Assembly: GCA_963513935.1 (NCBI GenBank)
Contig: OY740769.1
Coordinates: 31,337,120 to 31,401,119, forward strand
Direction: 5' to 3'
Source: Aphrophora alni
Taxonomy: Eukaryota > Arthropoda > Insecta > Hemiptera > Aphrophoridae
DNA length: 64,000 nt
Within the stretch, counting starts at the first letter, position 1. The number at the start of each line of letters is the position of its first letter. The notes under the pieces were generated by a model. That model made no database searches. It was not told the origin of the DNA and saw nothing but the letters and a program-made list of their open reading frames with translations. Both the position numbers and the translations under genes were made by a program. Below are positions 34,065 through 44,880 of the stretch, one piece after another.

Positions 34065-34860
34065 CAGTGCGATCAAAAAGTCCTTCCGCAGTGCTAGAGA
34101 ATTACAGGTCATTCATTTTATACATCCACTCCCGATAGTAAAGTCTCTCTGTAGTATACAGATAAATGAATGTTAATAACAGTTATAAATTAAATTTAAT
34201 AATAATTAGTAATTTAAATCTTATTACATTACAAAACTTGTTGAAATTATCCTCCTCTTAGTCAATATACAAAGCTACTCTTCTCGTTTTAATAGCAAAA
34301 ACAGTTATTATCGGAAGCAGTGATTGTTAGTATACGGAATGTGGTTATTGCTGTTTTGAAGATTTAGGATGGATTTGGTCACAATTCCTTTTGCTGCTTC
34401 CCAAAAGTACTAATCAGATGGTGTAAGATCTGGGGAGTTTAGTGGCCATTGACTCTGTGAAATTAACTGTTCTCCAAAAAATTCATCAAGAAGTATTGAT
34501 GATCATGCAGTATTTGCAGTTGCTCCATCTTGAAAATAGTGATTATGGACCCCATTTTCATCAAGCAGGGCTATGAATAGGAACAATATTTCAGAGCACC
34601 ATTACTCTCAATTAATTTTTCTAAAAAAAAAACATGGATGAATAATTTGTCTTCTTGATATTATTACCCAAACTCCATATTTTAACGTCATGTGGTGGTG
34701 TTTCATGAACTGCATGCGGGGTTTCTGTTGACAATAACCGTGTATTTTGCATGTTTATGTAACCTGACAAGCAAAACCAAGCTTCGTTGGTCAAAAAAAT
34801 TTCACCCATGTGAAACACATATTTTATGAGAAATGTTCTCTCCTCAATTATTAACAATAT
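34065..34860 (-). pseudogene. DDE_3-type transposase remnant with left element end
   Basis: The minus strand from 34860 down reads IEERTFLIKYVFHMGEIFLT, NEAWFCLSGYINMQNTRLLS, TETPHAVHETPPHDVKIW. Then across stops it reads YFQDGATANTA, FGEQLISQSQWPLNSPDLTP and SDYYFWEAAKG. TDEAxFxLxGYVNxQN, QQDGATAHTA and WPxxSPDLTPxDFxLWG are the three catalytic blocks of the insect DDE_3 transposases that carry a DUF4817-like N terminus. The putative end CAGTGCGATCAAAAAGTCC lies at 34065 after a TA. Many lesions are present. It belongs to the same broad family as 475-726. Confidence 0.7.
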
Positions 34861-35034
34861 AACAGAAAACTAAGTTATACATAATAGTTACACCCAACAC
34901 AAGACCTATCCCACAAACTACTCTATGACATTCTAAATGTCCCAAATAGATGTGGGGAGAAGGGAGTGTAAGTGTAAAGTGTATGACTTCATGATCGCAC
35001 CGCAAATAGGTCATATTGTAGTTAGGTTAGAGTT

Positions 35035-35112
35035 TAATAGGGCACATAGCCCATTAGATTATATTTTGTATGAACAGGAGACACAGGCTTGCCTTGGAAA
35101 GTGGTCAGAACC
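35035..35112. repeat. Inverted repeat flanking a PLE remnant (partner 36143-36215)
   Basis: GACACAGGCTTGCCTTGGAA and AGTGGTC occur here and, reversed, at 36143-36215, together with degenerate flanks. PLE insertions commonly carry inverted terminal fragments, and the pair brackets the remnant at 35268-35932. The open frame at 34937-35194 spans this border and is not supported as a gene. Confidence 0.6.
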
Positions 35113-35267
35113 AAAAGGATTTGTTTCGAGGAGAGTGAACTACCTATATAAACTTAACAAAAAAGTGACATCTGCATTTGTAAAAAAGGGTTAGCCTGAG
35201 AAACTAATTAGGAATCAAATTCATTTGGCACAAAACACAGATATCAAATCCTACAAAAAAATATAAC

Positions 35268-35932
35268 TTGTCCATCTCTCTGGTCACCGATTATCACCCA
35301 GGCCTACAGAGATTAAACAACATACTGAAGGAAAGCTTCAAAATTCTACAAGCTTCCAACCATACCAAGAATCTTCTCATAGAACCTCCCAGAGTCTTGT
35401 TTACACAGCCCAAAAATCTGAAACGTATGTTAGTTCACCCCAAGTTTCCAGATCCCAACACACCTAAACAACCTAATCTTCCCTACAGTTCTTTTCCATG
35501 CAATAGGCCAAGATGCAAAACATCCAAGAAACATCTTCCATTCAACAACTTCAATAGTTTCTCTAGTAAAAAATAATTTAAAATTAAAGGTCATCATGTA
35601 CAAAGGTGTTAAATTAACACATGTACAACAAATAATGTTACTACCAACTACAGCTGCAGGTTTTGTCCAGCTCAATACTGTATATTGGCCTAACCAAGGA
35701 CCACTTAAGTACCAGGATGAATGGCCACAAATATGATGTAAAGATCATGGATATGGAGAAACCAACTGCAAAACATCCAGCAATCCACAATCTCACTTTT
35801 GACGAATGTTTCAAGACAAAAATCATAAAATCACTTCCTTCAAAATGTAATCCTTCAGAACTAAGAATATGGGAACTATCTCATCAATGGGTCACAAAAT
35901 CTAGAGAACCCCATAACCTTAATCTTAGATGA
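35268..35932 (+). pseudogene. Penelope-like element remnant, RT end plus GIY-YIG with frameshift
   Basis: The first frame (35268-35576) reads LVTDYHPGLQRLNNILKE, then PKNLKRMLVHPKF and FPCNRPRCKTSKKH, the CxxxxCxTC-type linker of Neptune-like PLEs. After lesions at 35577-35665 the GIY-YIG domain follows as CRFCPAQY, then, shifted, YIGLTKDHLSTRMNGHK, later KPTAKHPAIH and ELRIWELSHQWV. The order linker-GIY-YIG is right, but frames differ and the reverse transcriptase core is missing. It is a different PLE lineage from the 17222 copy, judging by the linker and the LNGH motif. Confidence 0.78.
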
Positions 35933-36215
35933 ATCCTCCTTTACCCTCTCCCAACAGGCTTTATAAAAAAATTAAAATAAAAAATCTGTGGTTTAACACT
36001 CAGCACAGATCCATCCCAGATTAAAACAATTCAGTCTTCTTTTTATATTCTACCGATTGAGAAAGTAAACAATATTTACGAAATATTTCAGAACTTTAGT
36101 GTTTTTGTGTGTGTTTTCTTACTTTTATACTATTAGGTAATACCAAGGACCACTTTCCAAGGCAAGCCTGTGTCTCCTCCTGTCCATACAAAATCATATT
36201 GTAATTAGACAGACA

Positions 36216-36835
36216 CAATTTTCTTGGCTTATCTTTTCTGAACTACAACTGACATTGATCAATTTATTGCACGGAATAGTTATTTTAGTTCAAGTCCTTT
36301 GGATGTTCGCAATGACATTTTCGAAGCGTACAAGTTGTGCAAAATAAAATTAACTGAGGGCGAAAATATTTACAAAGGGCACAAATTTTAACAACTGCAA
36401 AACAATTTTATAATCTAAAGATTTCAATCCATTACAGAAAATATTGAAAGATCCCCCCCCCCCCAAACATAGCTAAAATAAACTACCCACATACCAAATT
36501 TGATTAAAATCCGTCAACATATTTAGGCGTAGAAAATAGCATTATACAGGCAGATTTCCAAAACAACTTTTTGATCAATTTTTAATCCATCAAATAACTT
36601 TCTACATCACTTTTTTTATATGAAAGTAAAAAAACGGAAATTTTTTTTAATGTGATGAAAAATATCTTAAATTACAAAACAGTTTAAGAATAAATAAACA
36701 AGACAAAATTTATGGTTTGTAGCATACAAGCAGAAATATCCACCAAATAAAAATAAATTCGAGTTTACATATTTAGGTAGCAAAATCTAGTGATAACATA
36801 TGCAGGAAAAAGATTATAAATTAGAGTACAACAAA

Positions 36836-36892
<57 letters not shown>

Positions 36893-37198
36893 TAAAAAGT
36901 TCTTTACTTCAAATATAAATATTAAATAGAAGAAACAACTCTTATAGAGCTCATACTCTTCAAAATAGTTCAAATTGTGACCTAAATTTCAAAAAATAAG
37001 CAATAGTGATTTTTTTTCTTTCTAGACATATATAAAGATGTGGTGCTTGCCAATTTATATCTAACTGTATCAAACAACTCAAAAAGAGTGATGTTACTTT
37101 GTTTCTATATTAAATTTGCAGTTGTATAATTGTTAAGCTTTATACTATCCCTATTACAATAATGACAGTGACATAATTGAAATGTTTTCATAATATAC
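36216..37198. other. Intronic AT-rich sequence with a (TA)n tract
   Basis: Contains a (TA)n run at about 36840-36886 and a C-run near 36452. No genes seen. Confidence 0.4.
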
Positions 37199-37289
37199 CT
37201 GAGTCACGTAGCCTTGGCTATGTTGGCTATGGTAACTCTCATAGCTGTCGTGGTACTCCATAACTTCATGCTGATAACCACACTCCGTG
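37199..37289 (-). CDS. Otu-like gene, internal exon (His/Tyr/Ser-rich)
   Basis: Between a TGTCTAG acceptor and a GTATAT donor the minus strand encodes TECGYQHEVMEYHDSYESYH and SQHSQGYVTQ. It takes two bases from the exon at 39247 and ends in phase 0 before SCETV of the exon at 28180. The Tyr/His/Gln-rich composition is typical of disordered linkers. Confidence 0.75.
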
Positions 37290-38220
37290 CTAGACAATCA
37301 AATATTCATTCATTTCAAACTGATAACATAATATAATAATAAAAAATTAAGTTATATCAAAATTTAATATATAGTTCAAAGATGGACAATCAATATAAGG
37401 TTGTAAAGCAGCAGCAATGTAAGGTTGTAACTTTCTCAACTTGGGAATATATTTATCTTTTACTGAATTTACCTTATTTGAATTACTGATTATGTTAGGC
37501 GCCAGTCTGTAAAAAGTACAGACACTATTTTTCAATTCGGGTTGTGAGGTTCTAGGGAAATGTACTTATAATCACAAATGGTTTGAATTACTCAGATTTA
37601 AGAGGAATTGGTAATTCCTCTTCAACACTGAAATTACGTACAGCATGACATAAACATATATTTATTGATTATCAATTATAATAGTGGTAAATTGAATTTA
37701 TGGAGGCCCTCCTGATACTACATACATTTATGGAAATACTAAACCCACAAATTCTTATGTCTAACAAATTCTTAATTTTAAGGTTATCTCTTTAGTGTCT
37801 TTAAAGTATGTCAATAATGACTGATTTATATTACTATGTCAATAGTTCACAAACCATTACTTCAAATGTCAATTTAGCTCTTTTTCCTCATAAAACAACA
37901 TAAAGTTAGATTTGGTAATGATTTTAAACTCTTTTACACTAGTGAAAAAGAAAGTTTTATGTACCTTTTACCTGATTATATCTGTTATTGAATTTAACAG
38001 ATATTAAGTTCTTTATATCATAAATTGGATTGAAAATTGAAAATATAACCATACAAATTGTATTAGACCCAACAAAATAATTATTGTAATCCCAATGAAT
38101 ACCATCAACAATAATATAATATGTACGACATTGGCATACAAAGTGTTAAACTAGATGCTAAAAAATTCTTTTTATAAAAGAACACATATATTTTATGTCG
38201 TGTTATACTATTTATATATA

Positions 38221-38994
38221 CAGTAGAACCTCTGTTAACCGGCCTCGGATTAACCAGTCCTCGGATTAACCGGCCTATATCGTAGTGCACTGGTTGGATG
38301 AGAGTTTCCGAAAATAAATTGTAATTGAAACACCAAAGCGGCGGCGAGTCAAACGATTTTGTCAATAGTGGTATCCCATTGTCGGCGGAGTAAATTAATT
38401 ACTCAACCCAAGTCAACACCATGACACCAAAGCAGCGGCGAGTCAAACGACTTTGTCGATATCGGTGGCATAAAAACACCGCGGCATTGGCACCCGTCGG
38501 TATAGCAGACATACACAGACAAAAACGTTTGATGGGCCGCTTTTTTTCCACGAATCAATTTAGTATACATTATCAAAAATATAACATTTCTTTTCAGTTT
38601 TCTTCTTGTCTTTGACTGGTTATGATCTACATACAGTATATATAGTAAATAAAAATGAGCGAGTTACGAAAACGGAAGCGTGTGTTGGTTTCGTTTGAGA
38701 CGTGGTTAAATGTGTCAAAAGACTTGACAGAGGGGAATCTGTAAAAAAGCTTTGTAGTGTTAAATTTTTTCATGTTTGATGTATAATATACATAACATAA
38801 TATATACGATACATTTATGTACAATAAAATGAGTTTCAATAACATCTTAATTGCATAATTCTTAGCGCTACCTAATTAAACAAGCTTTCTTTGAACGAAA
38901 ACCGATTTTTCACGGGAAGCTCGGATTAACCGGCCAAACGGGCAACCGGCCCGGGTGTCAGTCTCGACTAGACCGGTTAAGAGGGGTTCTACTG
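38221..38994 (+). mobile_element. Tigger/pogo-type element
   Basis: Ends CAGTAGAACCTCTGTTAACC and the inverted AGAGGGGTTCTACTG, flanked by TA at 38219-38220 and 38995-38996. It is the reverse-oriented counterpart of the 18600 copy, with about one and a half minisatellite units at 38330-38500 and the transposase start at 38655. Confidence 0.85.
38655..38755 (+). pseudogene. Tigger transposase N-terminal fragment
   Basis: MSELRKRKRVLVSFE starts at 38655 and runs TWLNVSKDLTEGNL before a stop. A one-base shift would give RLDRGESVKKLC, as in the 26083 copy. It is the basic start and first helices of the CENP-B helix-turn-helix. Everything after it is deleted, and the right terminal repeat follows within about 250 bp. 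Confidence 0.6.
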
Positions 38995-39246
38995 TAACTA
39001 ACAATTTATGGAAGTTTTATTTAAAGTACACATGGCTTCTGCATGGTTAAATGACAATGGTCATTAGGTTTTATATAATAATTAATTAGGTGATCCATTC
39101 AATCAAATCATATTAATCTCAAAACTGTTTGGTTTAGGAATGACCAAATACTAGACTCCTTTATAACTTTGAATGATAATTCGGTCACATTTAAATTAAT
39201 TGAACTGTAAGTAACACACTAAAGGTTAATTGAAGGTTATACATAC

Positions 39247-39379
39247 TTATTTGTGGAGCTGACTACAGGTGGTGGAGTATGTTGGTTACCCTCATTGCTC
39301 AATGTACGATTACAAGCTGGCTTGTTTACTTCCCCTTCTTTACTTTTTGGCCGTCCACATTTGCTCTTTTTACTGCTTC
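39247..39379 (-). CDS. Otu-like gene, internal exon (basic linker)
   Basis: The minus-strand exon reads SSKKSKCGRPKSKEGEVNK and SNEGNQHTPPPVVSSTN between a TGAGTAG acceptor and a GTATGT donor. It borrows one base from the exon at 43700 and passes two to the exon at 37199. The KKSKCGRPK segment could act as a nuclear-localisation or RNA-contact patch, which is inference. Confidence 0.75.
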
Positions 39380-39956
39380 CTACTCATACAAAGAAATACA
39401 ATTGATAATAACATGTTTTCTAACATGGTTCTAAATTATAAAATAAAAAATATAATTTTGTTATATTGTTTTCAATTACCCATGTAATGGTTTGACATAA
39501 ATATAAATTAATTTATAAAAGAAAGGACAGCTTTGCTGGTGTCACACTAGCCAAAGACATTCCAACTTTTGGCCTATAGATCGTGTGGTAATCTATATGT
39601 AGAGTCTCTTGATCATCAGAGATATGGCAAGCTCCTATTCCCTCGCCAAATGCAAAGGCAGGTGACATATGTCTACTACACTCAGATATCTACTGACAAC
39701 AGGTATCTTTAAGATTCTATTGTAAAATTAGATTTATTTATCCTTAAGAAATAATTTGTGATATATTGTTCTTTGTTTTTGACCTGCCTTTTTTTATCAA
39801 GGTTCAGAAAAATGAAAACATTAATTTACTTTAATTTACATTACAATTTAGTAAGTTACTTTTACATTTTTGAAATTAACTAGAATTGCATTTACTCATA
39901 ATTTATCCCACTGACTTAAAAAAAAACTCTTTTTTAGAAAGTGCCAAGGCCCGACA
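39380..39956. other. Intronic sequence, nothing recognised
   Basis: AT-rich, no repeat partner found. Confidence 0.3.
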
Positions 39957-39958
39957 TA

Positions 39959-40556
39959 CAGTATAACTTCGATTAACCATCACTGTCGGGACCGGGACGG
40001 TGACGGATAATAGAATAGACGGATAACAGAAAATCGTCTTTAAAATGACTAAAGTGATGCATTTTATGTAGTAAATTCATAAAAAACCATATTTTAAGGT
40101 GAATAAAGGAATAAAAATACAAATTAAAACATTTACAATAAATAATAAAGACATTTGTATTGCACCAAAAATAATACAGTACAGTATGTAACGAAAAAAT
40201 ATATATATATATTCACACTTTGTTACAAATTGGCCTAAGCCTTAAAAAAGTAAGTCATCTTCTACGCGAAGTCAGACGAACACGAACGCTACGAGTTAAA
40301 CACTACAACAGCTACTGCCACACTGATGACGTGATGACTGATGGCGTGGCGAGAGTAGAGGTGTGGTGACAGCGGTGGGAGGGGGCTGGGTTCAGTGACC
40401 GGTTGACTATGCCTCCAGTACAGTTACTACTGGGCGGCAATAGACATATGCAGCTGCTTTGTGGCACAGTATTTAAAATCACTATTTTTAATTTTACCCC
40501 TGACGGTTAACAGAGACTGACGGATAAACGAGTGACGGTTAATCGAAGTTATACTG
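39959..40556. mobile_element. Tigger-like MITE of a third terminal-repeat family
   Basis: CAGTATAACTTCGATTAACC and the inverted GGTTAATCGAAGTTATACTG are perfect terminal repeats flanked by TA (39957-39958, 40557-40558). Subterminal GACGGATAA words recur on both sides. At 598 bp it has no transposase frame. Confidence 0.85.
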
Positions 40557-41392
40557 TACAGACTGTTTTGTATCTGACACAGATTTGCTTTAGTGATTTT
40601 ATTTCGAAGTTTTATACCATAAGTAGTATATAGGTACCCTGCTTATACTCGTGTTTAGTTTATGGAATTATTATTTAATTTGATATTTCTTTTTACAGGG
40701 TTGATAGACTTTTAGCATAGATATAAAGATTTTGTCTTGTTTTAGACATCACATGTTTCCATTTTGATTACTTTTGTGCAGTGTGAGTTGTTTATATTTT
40801 TAGTTGGGAGTTTGTAAATACATTGTTATTATAAAAATGGATTCCAATAAACTTTGTTATACTGAAAAGAAAATGATTGTGCTAGGTTATGTTGATGGTT
40901 CTGATTTACACTCTACATTTGAAGTAATCTATTAGTTTTTTTATTTTCATTATATAACTAGATCTAATATGACTATATATATTATATCTAGTTTAACATA
41001 ACTTTAAATGGAGTAATAAATAAATTACTCTAGTTATTTGGAATAAATACAAAACCAATTTCACATACTAGTTCTAATGAAAAATATTCATATGCTAATA
41101 TGAAATTGATCAACTCAATCAAAAAATGATGCAGTTTTCTTGTAGAAAATAATATATCAATAATTTTTTTATTTTACACAATAAAAGTGGTTTATTTGTA
41201 AAAAATCACTATTCTCTTTCCAAAAAAAAATATGCATTGTATATACTTCAAAAATAAAACAAAATATTTCAGTTTTTTAATAGATAACCAAGTAGAGGGT
41301 ATATTAATGGTAAAAATTTGGATAAAATAGGACAAAATAGGATTTTCGTTGTTTTACAGAATTTTATGAAAAACCATATATTTTAGGTCATT
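40557..41392. other. Intronic AT-rich sequence
   Basis: A short frame from an ATG at 40836 (MDSNKLCYTEKKMIVLGYV) looks protein-like but stops after about 30 codons. No family recognised. Confidence 0.25.
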
Positions 41393-42156
41393 TTAACACG
41401 TTCACTACGGCAATTCCGTGCCAGACGGTGACATTTACCCATGTGTATTGTATGGGACCGTGCCGCCAAGTCATTTCATCTTTATCTGTTTAGTTTGAGC
41501 TGTTATTGACACAAGTGTTTCAATCATTATGGGCTCCTAGTAAACGGTCCAAAAAACCTAAATCTGTTGAAACCCGGTACGGGTTCATACCATCATGAGA
41601 TTGTTTTGTTTTTGTTTTTGATGTGTATTGTCTGTGATTGTTGTATAAATATTATTATATAGTTATATTTTTTAGTATACATTTTCTTCTCATTGTATAA
41701 TATATAATGTCTGCCAGCGCTTGTTCCGTAGTACATGACATGGGGCTGTATAACCATAGGTTTTGTATTTAATTGTTTATGAATTGTGGTATGGGTAACT
41801 GAATTGTAATTATTAGTATATAGTGACGGTTTATAGTATAAGTAGTTTTCTAATATGGCTAGTAAATCACAAGACGGTTAAATTAATTGTTGAGGATAAC
41901 TTTGTAAAATCTGATTATGACCTTGGTAGACCAAACGATGACTCAAGTGATGGAACTGGGACTGGGTTTGACGGTCCTTACTATCCATGTGAGCGAAAGA
42001 TTGTATGATGGTACAAGAAGATCTTTACCCATGTTATACAAATGATGGCCATCAACTGTACAACATGAACAACATAAGTAGAAGAAAGTTGACACTTTAT
42101 GATTTTCGCAGAGCTAACTGAAGCCTTCTTGCCAATCATAGAACCTATCATACATA

Positions 42157-42457
42157 TACAATATTGTTGAGCACTGTGGTGAAATTCACAATAATGATTC
42201 GAAATTTACCCCTAACCACAATCACTGGAAACTTTAAAATAAAACACAATTATTCGATTAATTGTTCTTTATTTACTTTTTCCACTAAATGCCATGATAT
42301 ACATTTCGATAACATGGTTATCATCATCGGAAGGTCTTGCTTCTAAACTAAACTAAATCTAAACTTACATATCTACTAATGAAATAAAATTGAATAATTG
42401 TGTTTTATTTTAAAGTTTCCAGTGATTGTGGTTAGGGGTAAATTTTGAATCATTATT
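42157..42457 (-). mobile_element. 301-bp PLE-type fragment with 12-bp target duplication
   Basis: CTATCATACATA stands at both 42145-42156 and 42458-42469, inside the piggyBac coding remnant. The insert has near-perfect inverted parts (about 42191-42258 against 42389-42456, sharing CACAATCACTGGAAAC) and a hammerhead-like core at 42302-42331. Inverted terminal pieces, variable target duplications and a hammerhead are features of PLE termini. No protein-coding part is included. Confidence 0.7.
42302..42331 (-). ncRNA. Hammerhead-ribozyme-like motif
   Basis: On the minus strand CCGATGA, T, then GATAAC-CAT-GTTATC (a perfect 6-bp stem) and GAAATG follow the hammerhead core order. The first box has CC instead of CU. 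The stem is longer than in the other three copies. Confidence 0.5.
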
Positions 42458-42660
42458 CTATCATACATACTCCACCGATAAATCCTCTACATCGCCTAAT
42501 AAAAAATGAAGAGCGGGAAAAAAAGGTGACAAAAAACGAAAGACTGCAAAATTTGTGTGCAAAAAAAGACTGAACAAACGTATAACTTATATTATGTGTT
42601 CTACTTGTCCTGAACAACCTGGCCTCTGTCCTACTACTGTACAAGCAAGTTATATAACAA

Positions 42661-43699
42661 AATCTTTAGTAATTTGTATATTCAAGTTATTAAACAAATT
42701 TATGTAGTAAAAAATATCAAATTTGAGTAAAACAATATGAGTTAGAACATTTTGACAAATAGATTACAGGTCTTTGTTAATTAATTAAAATTATAATATC
42801 TCTATTATCGCTACCATAATAATTAAAGAAACTAAATTGACTTATTTTAACTGGGTTTGTGAATTTTGTTTAATTAACAAGTGCAGTGATCGGATACTTG
42901 GGTGTAATGTACAATGATAAAATACTTTATTTAACATGAAGTTTTTTTAACACGGTGAACAGGTTTTGTGTCAAACATTTCTTTTAACACTTAACAGCTT
43001 AAATATCAAATTTAAAATCCTGTCTTTTGAACCTCAAAATTTTAATTAATAATAATATTCTGACTATATTACTAGTAAATTTAATCAAATGTAACATTTA
43101 GTTATAATTTGTTTTAACAAGTTGAAGTGAAAACTTGTATTTTCTTTGTAGAGTTAATGTGGTACAAAAATAACAGTCGTAAAAATCTACAGATATGCTA
43201 TTACAGTATTACATCACTCAGCTTTCTCCAATATCAAATTTACTGCAACATCAAAAACTCATTTTTTGGAAATTTTAGTCAAATATATTAAACTTTAGTT
43301 TAAAAAATTAATTTCAGTGAAGGTTAAGGAATTTAAATATGAATAATTATGTATAATATGAGAGTTGTGCCCCCCCCCCCCCCCCTTGGGTTGATCAATT
43401 AATCTGATCAAGAAGCTATTTACTTTTTTTACATTCTTGATTTTTTAAATATATAAATATAATAAATTTTAAAAAAAGGAAAATCAACTCATAAATTGTG
43501 TCCTCTCTTTTTAATACAATTTCAATAATTTCTTTGTTTTTTTTTTTTGTATTCAATAGTATGTTAGAGTAATACGTATATTTAAGCATCATAGTTTTTA
43601 TATATGTATTATCAGATTATGACTATAATAAAAAAATGTATTGACAATGTTCATTCTCTTAAACTTCAAGAACAATAAGGAAATTAAATAGATCCTTAC
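42661..43699. other. Intronic AT-rich sequence
   Basis: Only a C-run at 43371-43385 stands out. Confidence 0.3.
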
Positions 43700-43834
43700 T
43701 TGGTAGCTCAGAAAACATTTTAAGTTTTGGTGTTTTTCTACCACTATCATCCTCTCTACTCCATTGCTTTTCTTGAGGATTCCAAGGTATCATTGTTACT
43801 TGGTTTTCTTCGATTTCATCCTCATCTATGTCTT
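43700..43834 (-). CDS. Otu-like gene, internal exon (acidic linker)
   Basis: The exon EDIDEDEIEENQVTMIPWNP, then QWSREDDSGRKTPKLKMF and SELP lies between GTTAACAG and GTAAGG. It completes a codon from the exon at 44220 and passes one base on. A strongly acidic run followed by a basic segment is typical of an inter-domain linker. No fold recognised. Confidence 0.78.
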
Positions 43835-44219
43835 CTGTTAACAATATATAATGTAATGTAAATAATGTTCAAAAATTATTTTTAACACACATTCCTGAAT
43901 CTTCACTTCATTTTTAAAGTTGTTTCTCTTCTTACATTTGGCTCAAATGTAATACAGTTATAAAGTTGTTTTCAAAATAATAACACCAATGATATTATTT
44001 CCTATAACATGTAGACAATGTTAGTCATAGGGAGGAGTTGCATTTATTAACAAACTCTCATAAGACAAGGAAAAATGTATTATAATTATTTCAATCTTTA
44101 AATTACTTTTGTTGTTAGACTCCTTTCATTAAAGTTATATAGATAAACAATTTAATTATTTGTACTTAAACAATGAGTAAATATTTACATCCAAAATATG
44201 TTTCTCATCTATAAGTTAC

Positions 44220-44359
44220 CTGAATTGCTCGATGGAGTATCGCCACCTGATGATAGTTTCATGCCATGCAACTGCCGAAGTTGTTTTAAAGGTATGGGTA
44301 ATATTTGTGATGTAGTTGGTTGAGGCATCAATTCTAAACACTCAAAAGGCACTGTTAAC
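44220..44359 (-). CDS. Otu-like gene, exon with end of tudor domain
   Basis: A CATTTCAG acceptor leads to LTVPFECLELMPQPTTSQIL, which continues the preceding exon's EELGEK to complete the last strand of a tudor fold (GEK-x-TVPFxxLxxL). Then LPIPLKQLRQLHGMKLS and a Ser/Gly-rich end follow, before the GTAACT donor. It starts with one base and ends with one, matching both neighbours. Confidence 0.82.
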
Positions 44360-44569
44360 CTGAAATGTGAAACATAAAAAAAAATGATATTCATAAAACT
44401 AGGCAAAACTAAGTAATCAAAACTTAAACTTCTAACTAAAATTGCATTAACTTTCTCTCACATCTAAATACAAAACCAAACAAGAAAAGAAAAATTATTT
44501 GTTCCCATCTTGAAAAAAGATTTCTTCTCACTATTTTTTTTTTTTTTTTTTTGCTGTTATCAAATCTCA

Positions 44570-44880
44570 AGCACATCAGAAGAATTTTAAATCTTTTTTC
44601 AAATATAGTGGATGAGTAAATTGGATGACTTTTTTGTCTGTTCCAACAAACCTGATCTTATTCTCAAGCTTTTCGTTTGTATGTATTACTATTTTATTCA
44701 TGATCGTCTGGTTAAACAATAGTTCCCATACTTCTCTCTTATTTGGTGCATTTCCCAAGATCCTTGCTATACCTTGGATACCAGGCAATGAGCGAATGAT
44801 ATTCCTCGCTGGAGTTCTAACATTTGTTGGTGGTGGTCGACTACACCATGCATTATTTCACTTAAGTGTTTTACTCTATG
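44570..44880 (-). pseudogene. piggyBac-family transposase N-terminal fragment
   Basis: The minus strand reads RTPARNIIRSLPGIQGIARI, then NKREVWELLFNQTIMNKIVI and HTNEKLENKIRF before degenerating. RTPxxNIxxxLPGxxGxAR...P...W.LFF...IL..IV..TN is the entry to the PGBD transposase domain. It differs from the 8042 family. Only about 100 codons remain, and no terminal repeats are seen. Confidence 0.62.

Larger units (their letters stand above)
41393..42660 (+). pseudogene. Internally deleted piggyBac transposon remnant
   Basis: TTAA at 41393-41396 is followed by CACGTTCACTACGGCA, close to the left end of the 8042 element. An N-terminal piece (after a shift: VEDNFVKSDYDLGRPNDDSS) jumps directly to the C-terminal piece RWYKK-like WYKKIFTHVIQMMAIN, then DFRAELTEAFLP-like sequence. 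After a 301-bp insertion it continues to the cysteine-rich tail RKTAKFVCKKRLNKRI, STCPEQPGLCPTT. The catalytic core is gone. I did not find the right terminal repeat. Confidence 0.72.

Noticed and set aside
18600..40556. CRISPR-like or other phased repeat array from the 75-bp units
   Set aside because: The units are contiguous without spacers and lie inside eukaryotic DNA transposons.
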